NCBI GenBank assembly: GCA_938028745.1
Contig: CALIZL010000103.1
Location: 1-51,421, forward strand
Direction: 5' to 3'
From: an uncultured Prevotella sp.
GTDB taxonomy: Bacteria > Bacteroidota > Bacteroidia > Bacteroidales > Bacteroidaceae
Length of the DNA stretch: 51,421 nt
This document shows, one piece after another, positions 1 to 8,750 of the stretch (positions within the stretch are counted from its first letter, which is position 1; each line of letters begins with the position of its first letter). The notes beneath the pieces are model-generated. The model saw only the letters and a program-made list of their open reading frames with translations. It was not told where the DNA came from and made no database searches. A program made the translations under genes and the position numbers.

Positions 1-51
1 ACAATGTCCGAGCAAGCTCGACATTGTTCATTTGGCTTAACGAAAACGTTC
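1..51 (-). repeat. REP-like palindromic element, partial copy
   Basis: A 27-nt imperfect palindrome (ACAATGT and GAGC facing GCTC and ACATTGT) is followed by a conserved tail ending in CGAAAACGTT. The same unit occurs three times, in the opposite orientation, at 24972-25235. A short open frame across it (4-195) translates the repeat and is not counted as a gene. Confidence 0.75.
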
Positions 52-94
52 AAAAAACATGCTTTGGCCACTTCGCCAAACGCATTATTTTTCG

Positions 95-102
95 TACTTT
101 TG
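95..102 (+). promoter_or_regulatory. Candidate -7 box upstream of nhaA
   Basis: TACTTTTG matches the Bacteroidetes -7 consensus TAnnTTTG. It would give a leader of about 125 nt before nhaA. No good -33 element is seen at the expected distance. Confidence 0.35.
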
Positions 103-235
103 CATAAGTTAAGCTGCGTTCGGCTACAAGAAAAACAGTTTTTTCTTTTCAAATTAGTTGTCGCAAGGCATCACATTGCCAACGCGCAACAATGAAACGC
201 ACCATTAGTTCATTAGATTTTTCAATAAAAAACAA

Positions 236-1579
236 ATGAGGCAACATTATCAAAAAGAGTTAGAAAACAGACTTGTCATACCCACTTTGCAGTTTCTTCA
301 CCGCGAGCGTTCAAGCGGAATTGTGCTTGGCATCTTCGTGTTGTTGGCCTTGGTGTTGGCCAATTCGCCCCTGCGCGATACCTATACCCACTTTCTTGAA
401 CACCATTTCGGGTTCTCGGTAAACGGACAAAACTATCTTGATTTCAGTTTAGAGCATTGGATTAACGACGGACTGATGTCGATGTTCTTCTTCGTTGTGG
501 GCTTGGAGCTTAAACGCGAGTTCATCGGTGGCGAACTTCGCGACCTGCGCAAGGTAACAATCCCCGTGATTGCTGCCCTTTGCGGCATGCTTTTCCCCGC
601 CGCCATTTACCTTTTATTCAATGCAGGCACCCCCACTGCGCACGGCTGGGGAATACCAATGGCCACCGATATTGCCTTTGCTTTGGCCGTACTTCAACTC
701 TTGGGCAATCGCGTTCCCATGTCGGCCAAGGTGTTTCTCACCACGTTGGCCATCGTCGACGACCTCGGTTCGGTGGTCATCATCGCCCTATTTTATACCA
801 CCGAAATCTCATTGACCAGCTTAGCCATCGGCTTTGTGGTGCTGGCCGTGATGCTTGCAGGCAACCGCTTGGGCGTAAAAAGCGTGTGGTTTTATGGTGT
901 GTTGGGCATTGGCGGCGTGTGGGTAGCCTTCCTAACATCGGGCATTCATGCCACCATCTCGGCAGTTTTGGCCGCAATGGTTATTCCTGCCGATGCACGA
1001 ATACCCGAGGCGGCCTTCATTGCACGCATTAAAAAGCTGACACGCCAATTTGAAAACGCCGCACCCAACGACGTGCGAACCCTCGAACCCGAACAAGTGG
1101 AGATACTGGCGCGCGTGCAAGCCGACTCGTCTAGGGCCATTCCGCCTCTGCAAAGACTCGAACATGGCTTGCATCCCTTTGTTTCGTTCGTGGTGATGCC
1201 CATCTTCGCCCTTGCCAATGCAGGCGTTTCGTTTGTCGATTTAGATTTCGGCGCGGTGCTTTCTAATGGTGTTGCCATTGGTGTTTTGGCCGGTTTGCTG
1301 GTTGGCAAGCCTGCTGGCATTGTCTTCGCCGTATGGATTACCGAGCGGTTGGGGCTTGGCAAGCGTTCGCGCGGAATGACTTGGCAGCGCATTCTAGGTC
1401 TAGGATTTCTTGCGGGCATAGGTTTCACCATGTCGATGTTTGTCACCATGCTCGCCTTTACCTCGCCCGAACATGCCATACAATCTAAGATTGGCATCTT
1501 CGCAGCATCAATTCTTGGCGGAATTGTAGGCTACATCATCTTGCGAAGGCACAGCCATAGCAGCAAGAAAAGGGCTTAA
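236..1579 (+). CDS. nhaA: Na+/H+ antiporter NhaA
   Basis: This is an inner-membrane antiporter that exchanges internal Na+ for external H+, used in pH and sodium homeostasis. The 447-residue protein has about twelve hydrophobic segments. It carries the family signature GIPMATDIAFALAVL and the paired aspartates of AIVDDLG (D175, D176), which correspond to the ion-binding aspartates of E. coli NhaA. Compared with the E. coli protein (388 residues) it has a short extra N-terminus and a central loop around residues 265-310. The start follows a short AT-rich stretch and precedes the conserved LHRERSSGIVLG segment. It is monocistronic and convergent with the cvfB-like gene, with 34 nt between the stops. 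Confidence 0.95.
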   Translation: MRQHYQKELENRLVIPTLQFLHRERSSGIVLGIFVLLALVLANSPLRDTYTHFLEHHFGFSVNGQNYLDFSLEHWINDGLMSMFFFVVGLELKREFIGGELRDLRKVTIPVIAALCGMLFPAAIYLLFNAGTPTAHGWGIPMATDIAFALAVLQLLGNRVPMSAKVFLTTLAIVDDLGSVVIIALFYTTEISLTSLAIGFVVLAVMLAGNRLGVKSVWFYGVLGIGGVWVAFLTSGIHATISAVLAAMVIPADARIPEAAFIARIKKLTRQFENAAPNDVRTLEPEQVEILARVQADSSRAIPPLQRLEHGLHPFVSFVVMPIFALANAGVSFVDLDFGAVLSNGVAIGVLAGLLVGKPAGIVFAVWITERLGLGKRSRGMTWQRILGLGFLAGIGFTMSMFVTMLAFTSPEHAIQSKIGIFAASILGGIVGYIILRRHSHSSKKRA

Positions 1580-1613
1580 AGCAAAGGCGTTGGGCATGAA
1601 GGGGGCGTGCAGC

Positions 1614-2456
1614 CTAGCCTTGAACAAGCCGCACGCCGCCTTCTTCTATCGTTATCAAACGGCGTTTGTACAAGTCGCCCACAGCCTTTTTATACACCTT
1701 TTTGCTCACCTCGAAACGGCGTTTAATGTCTTCGGCAGGGCTTTTGTCGCCCAAATCGCAAAATCCGCCGTTGTCTTTTAGGTATTGCAAAAGTGTTTCG
1801 GCAAAGTCCATTGTCTGCTTGCGCCCCTGTGGTTGCAAGCTCACGTCTATCTTTCCATCGGGTCTTACGCCCATGATATAGCCGCGAAGACGGTCGCCAA
1901 CATGCAATGGGCGGAACACTTGCGAACGATATACCAGTCCTGGATAGGCGTTATCGACAATCACTTTGAACCCAAGTTCGGTGGGTTGCCATACCAACAG
2001 GTCTACTTCGTCGCCCGAATGGTATGGTGGAAAGTCGGTGGCGAAGAAATGTTCAACCTTAGCCGAGGCTGCTATGCGATAGCTTTCTTCGTCTATAAAC
2101 ACGGCCACCACGTAGCTTTCGCCTATTTCCATGTGCTGCTTTTGCTCCCTAAACGGACAGAAGAGGTCTTTCATCAGCCCCCAATTCAAGAACGCGCCGT
2201 GCTGGTTAACCCACGAAACGTCTAAGCAAGCAAACTCGCCCACCTTGGCCAATGGCGTTTCGGTGGTAGCCACAAGGCGTTCGTCTTGGTCTAGGTAAAG
2301 AAAAACATCAAGCTTATCGCCCAGTTTACAGCCCTTTGGCACATAACGCTTGGGCAAAAGCACCTCACCCTCGTCGCCAGCATCTAAGTACATGCCAAAC
2401 TCCACTTCCTTTACAACTTCCAGTTGGTTATAATCTCCTAGTTTTATTCTTGCCAT
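1614..2456 (-). CDS. cvfB: S1 RNA-binding protein, CvfB family
   Basis: The 280-residue product resembles the CvfB/YitL family: tandem S1-type RNA-binding folds followed by a C-terminal winged helix. Segments such as GYIMGVRPDGKIDVSLQPQG fit an S1 domain, and the last 65 residues (ending ITIEEGGVRLVQG) fit the winged helix. CvfB in Staphylococcus affects expression of virulence genes; the role in Bacteroidetes is not known to me. The open frame extends to 2633, but the start at MARIKLGDY (2456) is chosen because the family begins there and a -7 box lies just upstream. It is divergent from the uracil permease gene. Confidence 0.82.
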   Translation of the reverse strand: MARIKLGDYNQLEVVKEVEFGMYLDAGDEGEVLLPKRYVPKGCKLGDKLDVFLYLDQDERLVATTETPLAKVGEFACLDVSWVNQHGAFLNWGLMKDLFCPFREQKQHMEIGESYVVAVFIDEESYRIAASAKVEHFFATDFPPYHSGDEVDLLVWQPTELGFKVIVDNAYPGLVYRSQVFRPLHVGDRLRGYIMGVRPDGKIDVSLQPQGRKQTMDFAETLLQYLKDNGGFCDLGDKSPAEDIKRRFEVSKKVYKKAVGDLYKRRLITIEEGGVRLVQG

Positions 2457-2491
2457 TCGCTTATTCAAAATAATTAAGTTTGCCGTTTGTG

Positions 2492-2499
2492 CAAATGTA
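2492..2499 (-). promoter_or_regulatory. Promoter -7 box of the cvfB-like gene
   Basis: TACATTTG on the minus strand, followed by C, lies 36 nt upstream of the chosen start. It is the Bacteroidetes -7 consensus and supports the start at 2456 over the longer frame. Confidence 0.6.
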
Positions 2500-2521
2500 C
2501 GCAAAAATGCTGGAAATGTAT

Positions 2522-2529
2522 TAACTTTG
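2522..2529 (+). promoter_or_regulatory. Promoter -7 box of the uracil permease
   Basis: TAACTTTG fits TAnnTTTG on the plus strand and is back to back with the cvfB promoter. Transcription from here would give a leader of about 170 nt. Confidence 0.5.
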
Positions 2530-2560
2530 CAAAGGATAACGTGCAATCGAGGTGAAGAAA

Positions 2561-2616
2561 GTTGCCTTGCGGTGCCGCATAAGCCAGCCTCATGCGATGT
2601 TGCAGGCAAGGTTTTT
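2561..2616 (+). promoter_or_regulatory. Structured leader, possible attenuator
   Basis: An outer stem pairs 2565-2570 (CCTTGC) with 2606-2611 (GCAAGG). An inner stem pairs 2576-2580 (CGCAT) with 2592-2596 (ATGCG). A run of five T follows the outer stem. The layout resembles a weak intrinsic terminator inside the leader. I do not recognise a known riboswitch class. Confidence 0.35.
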
Positions 2617-2707
2617 GGCGACCGACAGCGCATAATCGGCGGCCATGCCGCAGCTGTGTGCAGCCCACTTCACCCTTTTTCTCTTATGCGAACAACATCA
2701 ATATATA

Positions 2708-3934
2708 ATGGAACAAATACAACTCACAGCAAGCAAACGCATAGTCGTTGGCGTTCAATTTCTCTTTGTGGCGTTCGGTGCAACGGTATTAGTGCCGTTA
2801 CTTGTGGGGCTCGACCCCTCAACAGCGCTCCTCACAGCAGGCTTGGGAACATTTATCTTTCATTTCTTAACGAAAGGTAAGGTTCCCATTTTTCTTGGTT
2901 CGAGCTTTGCTTTCATCGCGCCCATCATCGCAGCCAGCAAACAATGGGGCATGCCTGGCACCTTGGCGGGGCTTGTTGGCGTGTCGTTAGTGTACTTCGC
3001 GATGAGTGCCTTGGTGCGTTGGCAAGGCAAACGCCTGCTCCGCAAGCTCTTTCCGCCCGTAGTTATCGGTCCTGTAATCATCCTTATCGGCCTTTCGCTC
3101 TCGTCGGCAGCGGTAGATATGGCCAAAACCAATTGGATTTTGGCGCTTGCATCACTGGTAACGGCCATCTTGGTGCTAACCCTTGGGCGCGGACTGCTTA
3201 AACTTGTGCCAGTGGTTAGCGGCATTGCGGTGGGCTATGTGCTGGCTTTCTTCATGGATGAGGTAGATTTTCAGCCAGTGATAGATGCCCAATGGTTTGC
3301 CCTACCTGCTAGTTTGGTTCATTTTTCGTTGCCGCAATTTAGCTGGGAACCCTTACTCTTCATGATTCCCGTGGCCATTGCGCCTGTGATAGAGCACATT
3401 GGCGACGTGTATGTGGTGGGTGCTGTGGCCGATAAAGACTTTACCAAAGACCCAGGATTGCATCGCACGCTTTTGGGCGACGGTGCTGCATGTCTTGCTA
3501 GTGCTTTATTGGCAGGCCCTCCCGTCACCACTTACTCGGAAGTTACGGGTGCAATGAGCATCACCAAAGTAACGTCGCCTGCCGTAATACGCATCTCCGC
3601 AGCCACGGCCATCGTGTTCTCGGTTATCGGTAAGCTTAGTGCGTTGTTGCAAAGTATTCCCCAAGCCGTGCTGGGTGGCATCATGTTGTTGCTCTTCGGC
3701 ACCATTGCCAGCGTGGGTTTGCTCAACCTAATGCGCAACAAAGTAGACCTAAACCAAACGCGCAACATCATTATCATTGCCGTAACGCTCACTATGGGCA
3801 TCGGCGGTGCCGTGCTTTCTTACGGCAACTTCGCCATTAGCGGCATCGGCTTATCGGCTATTGTGGGCATAACCCTCAACCTTTGCTTGCCGCAAGAGAA
3901 AGAGAAGAAGGAGGAAGAAGAAAAAAATAACTAG
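2708..3934 (+). CDS. uraA: Uracil/xanthine permease, NCS2 family
   Basis: This is a proton-coupled nucleobase transporter in the inner membrane, about 408 residues with 12-14 hydrophobic segments. The signature APVIEHIGD places E229 and H230 at the substrate-site residues of UraA. GPPVTTYSEVTG places E278 at the second conserved glutamate. The frame is open from 2645, but the start at MEQIQLTASK (2708) is used because the family begins just before the first membrane helix. The C-terminus is a lysine/glutamate tail. Uracil is the most likely substrate; xanthine cannot be excluded. A structured leader precedes the gene. Confidence 0.87.
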   Translation: MEQIQLTASKRIVVGVQFLFVAFGATVLVPLLVGLDPSTALLTAGLGTFIFHFLTKGKVPIFLGSSFAFIAPIIAASKQWGMPGTLAGLVGVSLVYFAMSALVRWQGKRLLRKLFPPVVIGPVIILIGLSLSSAAVDMAKTNWILALASLVTAILVLTLGRGLLKLVPVVSGIAVGYVLAFFMDEVDFQPVIDAQWFALPASLVHFSLPQFSWEPLLFMIPVAIAPVIEHIGDVYVVGAVADKDFTKDPGLHRTLLGDGAACLASALLAGPPVTTYSEVTGAMSITKVTSPAVIRISAATAIVFSVIGKLSALLQSIPQAVLGGIMLLLFGTIASVGLLNLMRNKVDLNQTRNIIIIAVTLTMGIGGAVLSYGNFAISGIGLSAIVGITLNLCLPQEKEKKEEEEKNN

Positions 3935-4537
3935 GCATACGTTGGTATAAAACCTATCATGCTTATAATAAAGTTGCCTTGTTTGGTTGTAGATGGGTTG
4001 CAATTATCTTGGCTTGTCAGATTTATAATGTGTCAGATGAGAAGTGACAATTATCGAGCAATCAGCAGTCTTTATGGAGGAAGCATACATACTACTCTAC
4101 GATTTTGACAACAATTATACATTTGCTCAGGTAAAAAAGCATATATGGCTATACAAAACGGTCTTTATGTGTATCTGTTAATATTCCTATCACTATGGTA
4201 TGCTTACGATTACATCTAGACAAGTTTATTGCAGCATTTGGCTTGCAATGCTGTATACGTTTTATCATAGTATTGTTGTTCTTTAAGCTCTGCTCATTCT
4301 CGTCTTATAGCGAAAAGCTGTGTCTATGCTTATTATTTGGAAAGGAAAGGCCCAGAACTAGCTATTTTTACTATTAGTCGGGTTTTGAAAATGCTTTAAA
4401 AGCATTTTCAAAACCCGATAAAACAGACTTCCGTTGACTTATGCTCATGAAGTTTAGGTGCAATAAACTCTTGGAAGATGAAGAAGACTACAATGAAACC
4501 TGACTAAAAGTTGATGCTTTTCCTTCTTCTGAGAGTT
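3935..4537. other. Gene-poor AT-rich stretch
   Basis: No convincing coding sequence is seen. A 60-codon frame at 4195-4377 has no recognisable features. The notable object is the perfect palindrome at 4379-4417. The stretch begins an AT-rich island that runs to about 6.1 kb and contrasts with the more GC-rich flanking genes. Confidence 0.6.
4379..4417. repeat. Perfect 39-nt palindrome
   Basis: Two 19-nt arms, starting CGGGTTTTGAAA and ending TTTCAAAACCCG, are exact reverse complements around a single central base. No T-run follows on either strand, so it is not a textbook terminator, although it could stop transcription or act as a protein-binding or recombination site. It lies just downstream of the toxin/immunity-like pair. 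Confidence 0.85.
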
Positions 4538-5032
4538 CTATTCTTCAGAAGATTTCTTAAATTCCACTTTCTTCCACTCATTAGGGTATATTCTTTTTAC
4601 TCTGTATTCGATCTCGTCAACGCCATAACCCTTTGTTTTCTCTAAAATCTGCTCCATCCAGTCGTCCGTGTTCGATATGCCTTGCCAGAACTCATGATCA
4701 TCGACATTCATGTCTAACCTAATTTCAAGTATTACGACATTAGGATTTAAAGTGTCGATTTCTATTGAAGAATAATTGTAGAAGACAACTCCCCTTGCAC
4801 GTTCTGCTCCCCAAAGCCCCGATGACATAGTAGACATGTGCTTGATAGGAAATTTTCTTCTCTTAAGCTCTTTGTACAAAAACTCTGCTGGCTTACCATA
4901 GAAGACTCGCCTTTCTTCAACAAGATATTTTGCTATTTCGAGTGCAGCGTTTTGTTCGCTCTTTTCTTTCTGAGCAAAAAGGTTGAATGACAAAAAGCCC
5001 AACAACCATATTATTGATAATATTCGTTTCAT
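4538..5032 (-). CDS. Secreted protein, candidate immunity partner
   Basis: I do not recognise the family. The 164-residue protein has an N-terminal signal peptide (MKRILSIIWLLGFLSFNLFAQ), so it is probably periplasmic or outer-membrane associated. The remainder is soluble, charged and rich in E, K and W. It starts one base after the stop of the JAB-like gene, which implies translational coupling. A small secreted protein directly downstream of a polymorphic-toxin tail is the usual position of an immunity protein, but that role is inferred from position only. Base composition is AT-rich, like its partner and unlike the neighbouring housekeeping genes, which suggests acquisition by transfer. 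Confidence 0.65.
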   Translation of the reverse strand: MKRILSIIWLLGFLSFNLFAQKEKSEQNAALEIAKYLVEERRVFYGKPAEFLYKELKRRKFPIKHMSTMSSGLWGAERARGVVFYNYSSIEIDTLNPNVVILEIRLDMNVDDHEFWQGISNTDDWMEQILEKTKGYGVDEIEYRVKRIYPNEWKKVEFKKSSEE

Positions 5033-5033
5033 A

Positions 5034-5699
5034 TCATTGGCATTTTATTGGTTTGTAAATATTTACTCCTCTCTTCGTTTTCAGTGGGCTAACATCATAA
5101 ATTTGAGTTGCCTTTCCATGCTTACGCGAATGCCTTACAATGCTAATTCCACCGTTCATAAGTTTAATAACAAGGGCTAACTTTATAAGCTCTTTATCTA
5201 TTTTATTGAGATTTTCATAACTGCATTTGTTCTTTGTAAGCAAATCTTGGAAGATTCCTTTTTCTATAAACGAGTTGTTGTTATCAATTTCTCCCTTTAA
5301 CCTCTCGCTAAGTTTTGCAGCCTTGTTTCTATCTGTAATGACAAGACTATAGAAACTAGAATCTTGTGGAATGTATACCATTGTTGCCTTATATTTTGGT
5401 CGGCCTTGAAAGTCTGCTGCAATATTGCAAATCTGTTCTAAATCTCGTGGTGATGGGGGGAGCATGTTGACATGACTGTGAACAGAGAACACCGTTGAAC
5501 GACCTGAATAGGTTGTTGAATTGAAGGGATTCTTATCGGTGTGAACGGGATTTATAGATATTTCTCCATCCAAATCGTCGGCAGCAATACTATATTCATA
5601 GTTTAGATTCTTTGAAGAAATATCGACAAATTCAGAGAATGGTATGTAACGATATGTTGATCCTTTTAATTCTTTAGCAGAAAATAAGTCATCAACCAT
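5034..5699 (-). CDS. JAB-like polymorphic toxin C-terminal protein
   Basis: The 221-residue protein resembles the C-terminal tails of Bacteroidetes RHS or other polymorphic toxins of the JAB/JAMM peptidase superfamily. It contains VHSHVNMLPPSPRDL, with H74, H76, S83 and D86 fitting the HxH...SxxD metal-binding motif (one residue shorter than the canonical spacing, and V in place of the usual P). A segment MVYIPQDSSFYSLVITD and a C-terminal end YKPIKC are also typical as I remember them. E46 or E35 may be the upstream glutamate. An in-frame stop lies 12 codons before the start, so no long delivery domain is attached. It is therefore an orphan toxin module or a remnant of a cassette. AT-rich composition suggests transfer. 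Confidence 0.6.
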   Translation of the reverse strand: MVDDLFSAKELKGSTYRYIPFSEFVDISSKNLNYEYSIAADDLDGEISINPVHTDKNPFNSTTYSGRSTVFSVHSHVNMLPPSPRDLEQICNIAADFQGRPKYKATMVYIPQDSSFYSLVITDRNKAAKLSERLKGEIDNNNSFIEKGIFQDLLTKNKCSYENLNKIDKELIKLALVIKLMNGGISIVRHSRKHGKATQIYDVSPLKTKRGVNIYKPIKCQ

Positions 5700-6150
5700 T
5701 GTTGATACCCGATGTTTTTATGACACATGGCTCTATAAATTCATGACAATCTTCTTCGACCTCTGTGTATTATGTATATAATTCTTTTTCTTTTTTAGGT
5801 GTTTCAACTGAACCTGTTTTTGAACTTTTGGTGCCATTATCCACATATCCGACCCGTGATTTGTAGGGCTTGGTTCATGCTCTCTTCTTGGTTCATCAGT
5901 GTTAGTAATGCAAAGTTAGTGAAAAAACAAATAGGTTGTTATCTTTTGAGTATATTTTTCTACAAAGAATTTACAGTCTACTTTGGTTACAAGCTGTTTA
6001 ATTAGTAAACCGAATGCCTGTTGATTGGTAAATTTGTTAACTCGTCAACTCAAACATGTTGTTAAAATGAAGAGTTGACGAGTTGACCAATTAGTAGGTG
6101 CAGCCATTGTTTCATCCTTTCACCTTTTCCTTCTCTCGTCATTAAATAAC
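5700..6150. other. Intergenic stretch with inverted repeat
   Basis: No supported gene. A 68-codon frame at 5799-6005 has no recognisable features. The right end carries the inverted repeat 6039-6084 and a fragment of the GCAGCCAT...TTTCACC repeat seen at 15.2 and 38.4 kb. Confidence 0.55.
6039..6084. repeat. 13-bp inverted repeat, GAGTTGACGAGTT type
   Basis: AACTCGTCAACTC at 6039-6051 is the exact reverse complement of GAGTTGACGAGTT at 6072-6084, with 20 nt between. The words belong to the degenerate GAGTTA/GACGAGTT tracts found in many intergenic regions of the window. It may also end transcription of the GH92 gene. Confidence 0.8.
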
Positions 6151-8463
6151 CTAACGAGATGGTTCGCTTTTCAGTTCGAACGTTAGGTTGCCACCCTTCA
6201 AAAGCTCTTCGTGCGACACGCGATAGCCTTTAAATGGCTTGTTGCCAAGGGTGATGGCGTTGATAAAAATGTCGGTGGGTAGTTGACGTTTTGCCTCGAT
6301 AACCAACTCGTTTCGTCCCCATTGTTCCTTATCTAAGTGAATGGTTACGCGGTTGAACACGGGCGATGAAAGCGTGTATGCAGGTTCGCCAGGGCAGTCG
6401 GGGTAAAAGCCCATCATGTTAAACACTAGCCATGCCGACATCGTTCCTGTGTCGTCGTTACCAGGAATGCCGTCGGGCGCGTTCTTAAAGTATTTGGCCA
6501 TCAGCCGATGTAGTTCTTTTTGCGTGCGCCACTCGTCGCCTTTGAAGTACGAAAACAAGTGCGGATAAGCGATGTCGGGTTCGTTGGCAGGGTCGTATAG
6601 TTCCTTATCGAACACCATTTGCAGCTTTTCCACAAAGTTTTTTTGTCCACCCATCAGTTTGGCAAGCCCCATTACGTCGTGCGGAACATAGAAAGTGTAG
6701 TTCCAAGCGTTGCCTTCGTGAAAGCCTGGACTAGGCTCGAAGTTCTCGCCTTGCTTGGGATTGAAGGGCGAATAAAACTTGCCGTTGGGCAAAATGGGCC
6801 TGAATGTGCCGTACTCTTTGCTATAATAGTGGCGATAACCCAACGAACGGTTGTAGAACAGTCGCGCATCGGCTTTCTTTCCCAAGGCGTTGGCCAACCG
6901 CGAGAGGGAGTTGTCGGCGATATAGTACTCTAACGCGTGCGAAACAGAATTGTCGTACTGTTCGTGCAGCGGCACATAGCCCAGCGAAAGGTAGTCGTCG
7001 TTGTCTGGACGAAGTAAGTTTTGGGGGCCAGGAGTGGTTGCGCCCTTGCGCATAGCCTCGTATGCCGTGTTGATGTCGTAGCCGCGCAGCCCTTTAAGCC
7101 ACGTGTCTACGATAACGGGAATGGCTGGGTCGCCCTCCATCGTATAGGTTTCGCGGCCGTATAGCTCCCATTTGGGCAGCCAACCATGCTCGCGATACAT
7201 GTCTATCATGGTGCGAACCATGTCGCGTTGGCGTTTGGGATAAACCAAAGTAAGCAGTTGGTGCACGTTGCGATAGGTGTCCCACAGCGAAAACACGGTG
7301 TAACGGTTGCCTTCGCGCATGGTTTTCACCTCGCCCGTTTCAAGTGTTGGGTACTGTCCATTAACGTCTTGCAAGACGTTGGGGTGCAACAAAGCGTGGT
7401 ATAAGGCCGTGTAGAACACCGTTCGCTGGTCTTCTGTTCCGCCTTCCACCTCAATACGCGACAGGTCTTTGTTCCAAGCGTTGCGCGCTTCTTCCTTTAT
7501 CGTGTCGAAATCTTTGCCCCCTTGTTCGGCGTCGAGGTTCTCGCGGGCATTGGCCATGCTAACAAACGATACACCCATACGTACAACAACAGGTTCGTTG
7601 CCATGACTATGGAAGTTGAGGTACACACCAACATCGTCGCCAGCTATTTCTTTCGTGTAGTTTGTATATAACTTATACCTGCCGTTATCCTTATCCCATT
7701 CGACCTCAACACCCGTCATGGGGCGTTGTTTTTTCCAATATCCTGCTGCCGTTGGCTTGGTGTCTACGCGCATAACAAAATAAATGGGGAACACGGCTTG
7801 TGGGTTGTAACAGAACGTTCCCAGCAGTTTCACGCCCTCGTATTCGGTTTCGCTCACGCGGCGAACCATCGCTCCCGACTCGTTTGTCAGTCCTTCACCC
7901 AGGTTAAGTAATATGTTGCTCTTGCCTTTGGGAAACCAAAAGCGCGCCATCGAGGTGCGCGGGGTGGCCGTCACCTCGGTGCGTACATCGTAACGAGGTA
8001 GGAAATTGGTGTAATAACCTGGCGATGCCTTTTGCATCATCATAGGACTGCCATACGCTTTGTAGTCTACTTCGAGCTTACCTGTTGTGGGCATGAGCAG
8101 TAGCGAGCCCAAATCGGGACAGCCAACGCCGCTAAGGTTTACGTGAGAATAGCCTGTGAAGTAGATGTTGTGGTACTCGTAGGGTGTAGACCACCAACGC
8201 GCATCCTTATCAAACTTGTTGTTGGCGGAGCCCATCACGTTGAAAGGCACTACCGACATCAAGCCGTTTGGACACACTGCACCTGGGTTTGTGGTGCCGA
8301 AATTGGTTGTTCCGATAAAGGCGTTAACGTAATCTACCGGCTGTTTCTCGGCCTTAGCCGTGCCAGACTGCAAGAAAGCAAAAAGCAAAAGCACCGCACA
8401 AAGGCCGTAACGACCAAGGGTACGCAGCGCAAAAGATGGTTTGAGGGAATGATTTATGGGCAT
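6151..8463 (-). CDS. GH92 alpha-mannosidase, exported
   Basis: This is a family 92 glycoside hydrolase, a Ca2+-dependent inverting exo-alpha-mannosidase that trims mannose from N-glycans or mannans, probably alpha-1,2 linked. The 770-residue protein has an N-terminal signal peptide (residues about 18-38, ending TAKA). The N-terminal beta-sandwich opens with VDYVNAFIGT, and the (alpha/alpha)6 domain follows. HEGNAWNY carries the expected catalytic acid (E583) and GNDDTGTMSAW the acidic pair (D670, D671). Length is normal for the family. It stands alone, without a SusC/SusD pair or other glycosidases nearby, so it is not in an obvious polysaccharide utilisation locus. Confidence 0.93.
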   Translation of the reverse strand: MPINHSLKPSFALRTLGRYGLCAVLLLFAFLQSGTAKAEKQPVDYVNAFIGTTNFGTTNPGAVCPNGLMSVVPFNVMGSANNKFDKDARWWSTPYEYHNIYFTGYSHVNLSGVGCPDLGSLLLMPTTGKLEVDYKAYGSPMMMQKASPGYYTNFLPRYDVRTEVTATPRTSMARFWFPKGKSNILLNLGEGLTNESGAMVRRVSETEYEGVKLLGTFCYNPQAVFPIYFVMRVDTKPTAAGYWKKQRPMTGVEVEWDKDNGRYKLYTNYTKEIAGDDVGVYLNFHSHGNEPVVVRMGVSFVSMANARENLDAEQGGKDFDTIKEEARNAWNKDLSRIEVEGGTEDQRTVFYTALYHALLHPNVLQDVNGQYPTLETGEVKTMREGNRYTVFSLWDTYRNVHQLLTLVYPKRQRDMVRTMIDMYREHGWLPKWELYGRETYTMEGDPAIPVIVDTWLKGLRGYDINTAYEAMRKGATTPGPQNLLRPDNDDYLSLGYVPLHEQYDNSVSHALEYYIADNSLSRLANALGKKADARLFYNRSLGYRHYYSKEYGTFRPILPNGKFYSPFNPKQGENFEPSPGFHEGNAWNYTFYVPHDVMGLAKLMGGQKNFVEKLQMVFDKELYDPANEPDIAYPHLFSYFKGDEWRTQKELHRLMAKYFKNAPDGIPGNDDTGTMSAWLVFNMMGFYPDCPGEPAYTLSSPVFNRVTIHLDKEQWGRNELVIEAKRQLPTDIFINAITLGNKPFKGYRVSHEELLKGGNLTFELKSEPSR

Positions 8464-8721
8464 GTCGCTCTATTAATAATGGTTTTTAAGTGGCCAAAGG
8501 GCAAGTTTCGGGCTCGCGCTTGCAGCCCCTACGGGCGTGGCTAGCATGCCCAATGGCACACTGCCGCCACCGTTTCTTGCCTTTGTCTTGCAAAAATACG
8601 CAAAATAAGCCATACCTACAAACATTGGTTGCGAGTTTGTTAGGAGGTAAGTTTGTGAGTTTATGAGGAGATAAGCGGCTGAGTTTGTGAGCTGATGAGT
8701 TTGTGAACGCAAGCTACTTAC
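8464..8721. repeat. Intergenic stretch with GAGTTTGTGAG-type tract
   Basis: This holds the GH92 leader and promoter and a degenerate tract at about 8638-8706 built from words such as GAGTTTGTGAG and GATGAGTTTGTG. A 99-codon minus frame (8473-8772) merely reads through the tract and the asd terminator and is not a gene. Confidence 0.55.
8591..8622 (-). promoter_or_regulatory. Promoter of the GH92 gene
   Basis: On the minus strand TTTG (8619-8622) is followed after 20 nt by TATTTTTG (8591-8598), matching the Bacteroidetes -33/-7 arrangement. The leader would be about 120 nt. Confidence 0.55.
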
Positions 8722-8750
8722 AAAAAAAACGGGGCGCACAAACGCGCCCC
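8722..8750 (-). terminator. Intrinsic terminator of asd
   Basis: On the minus strand GGGGCGC and GCGCCCC form a 7-bp GC stem around a 6-nt loop, directly followed by G and a run of eight T. It lies about 75 nt after the asd stop. Confidence 0.9.

Noticed and set aside
2530..2707. Known riboswitch (purine or PreQ1 class)
   Set aside because: The stems and loops do not show the conserved junction sequences of those classes.
4195..4377. 60-codon frame in the gene-poor stretch
   Set aside because: No start signal, conserved motif or partner is visible; its composition matches AT-rich noncoding sequence with chance hydrophobic codons.
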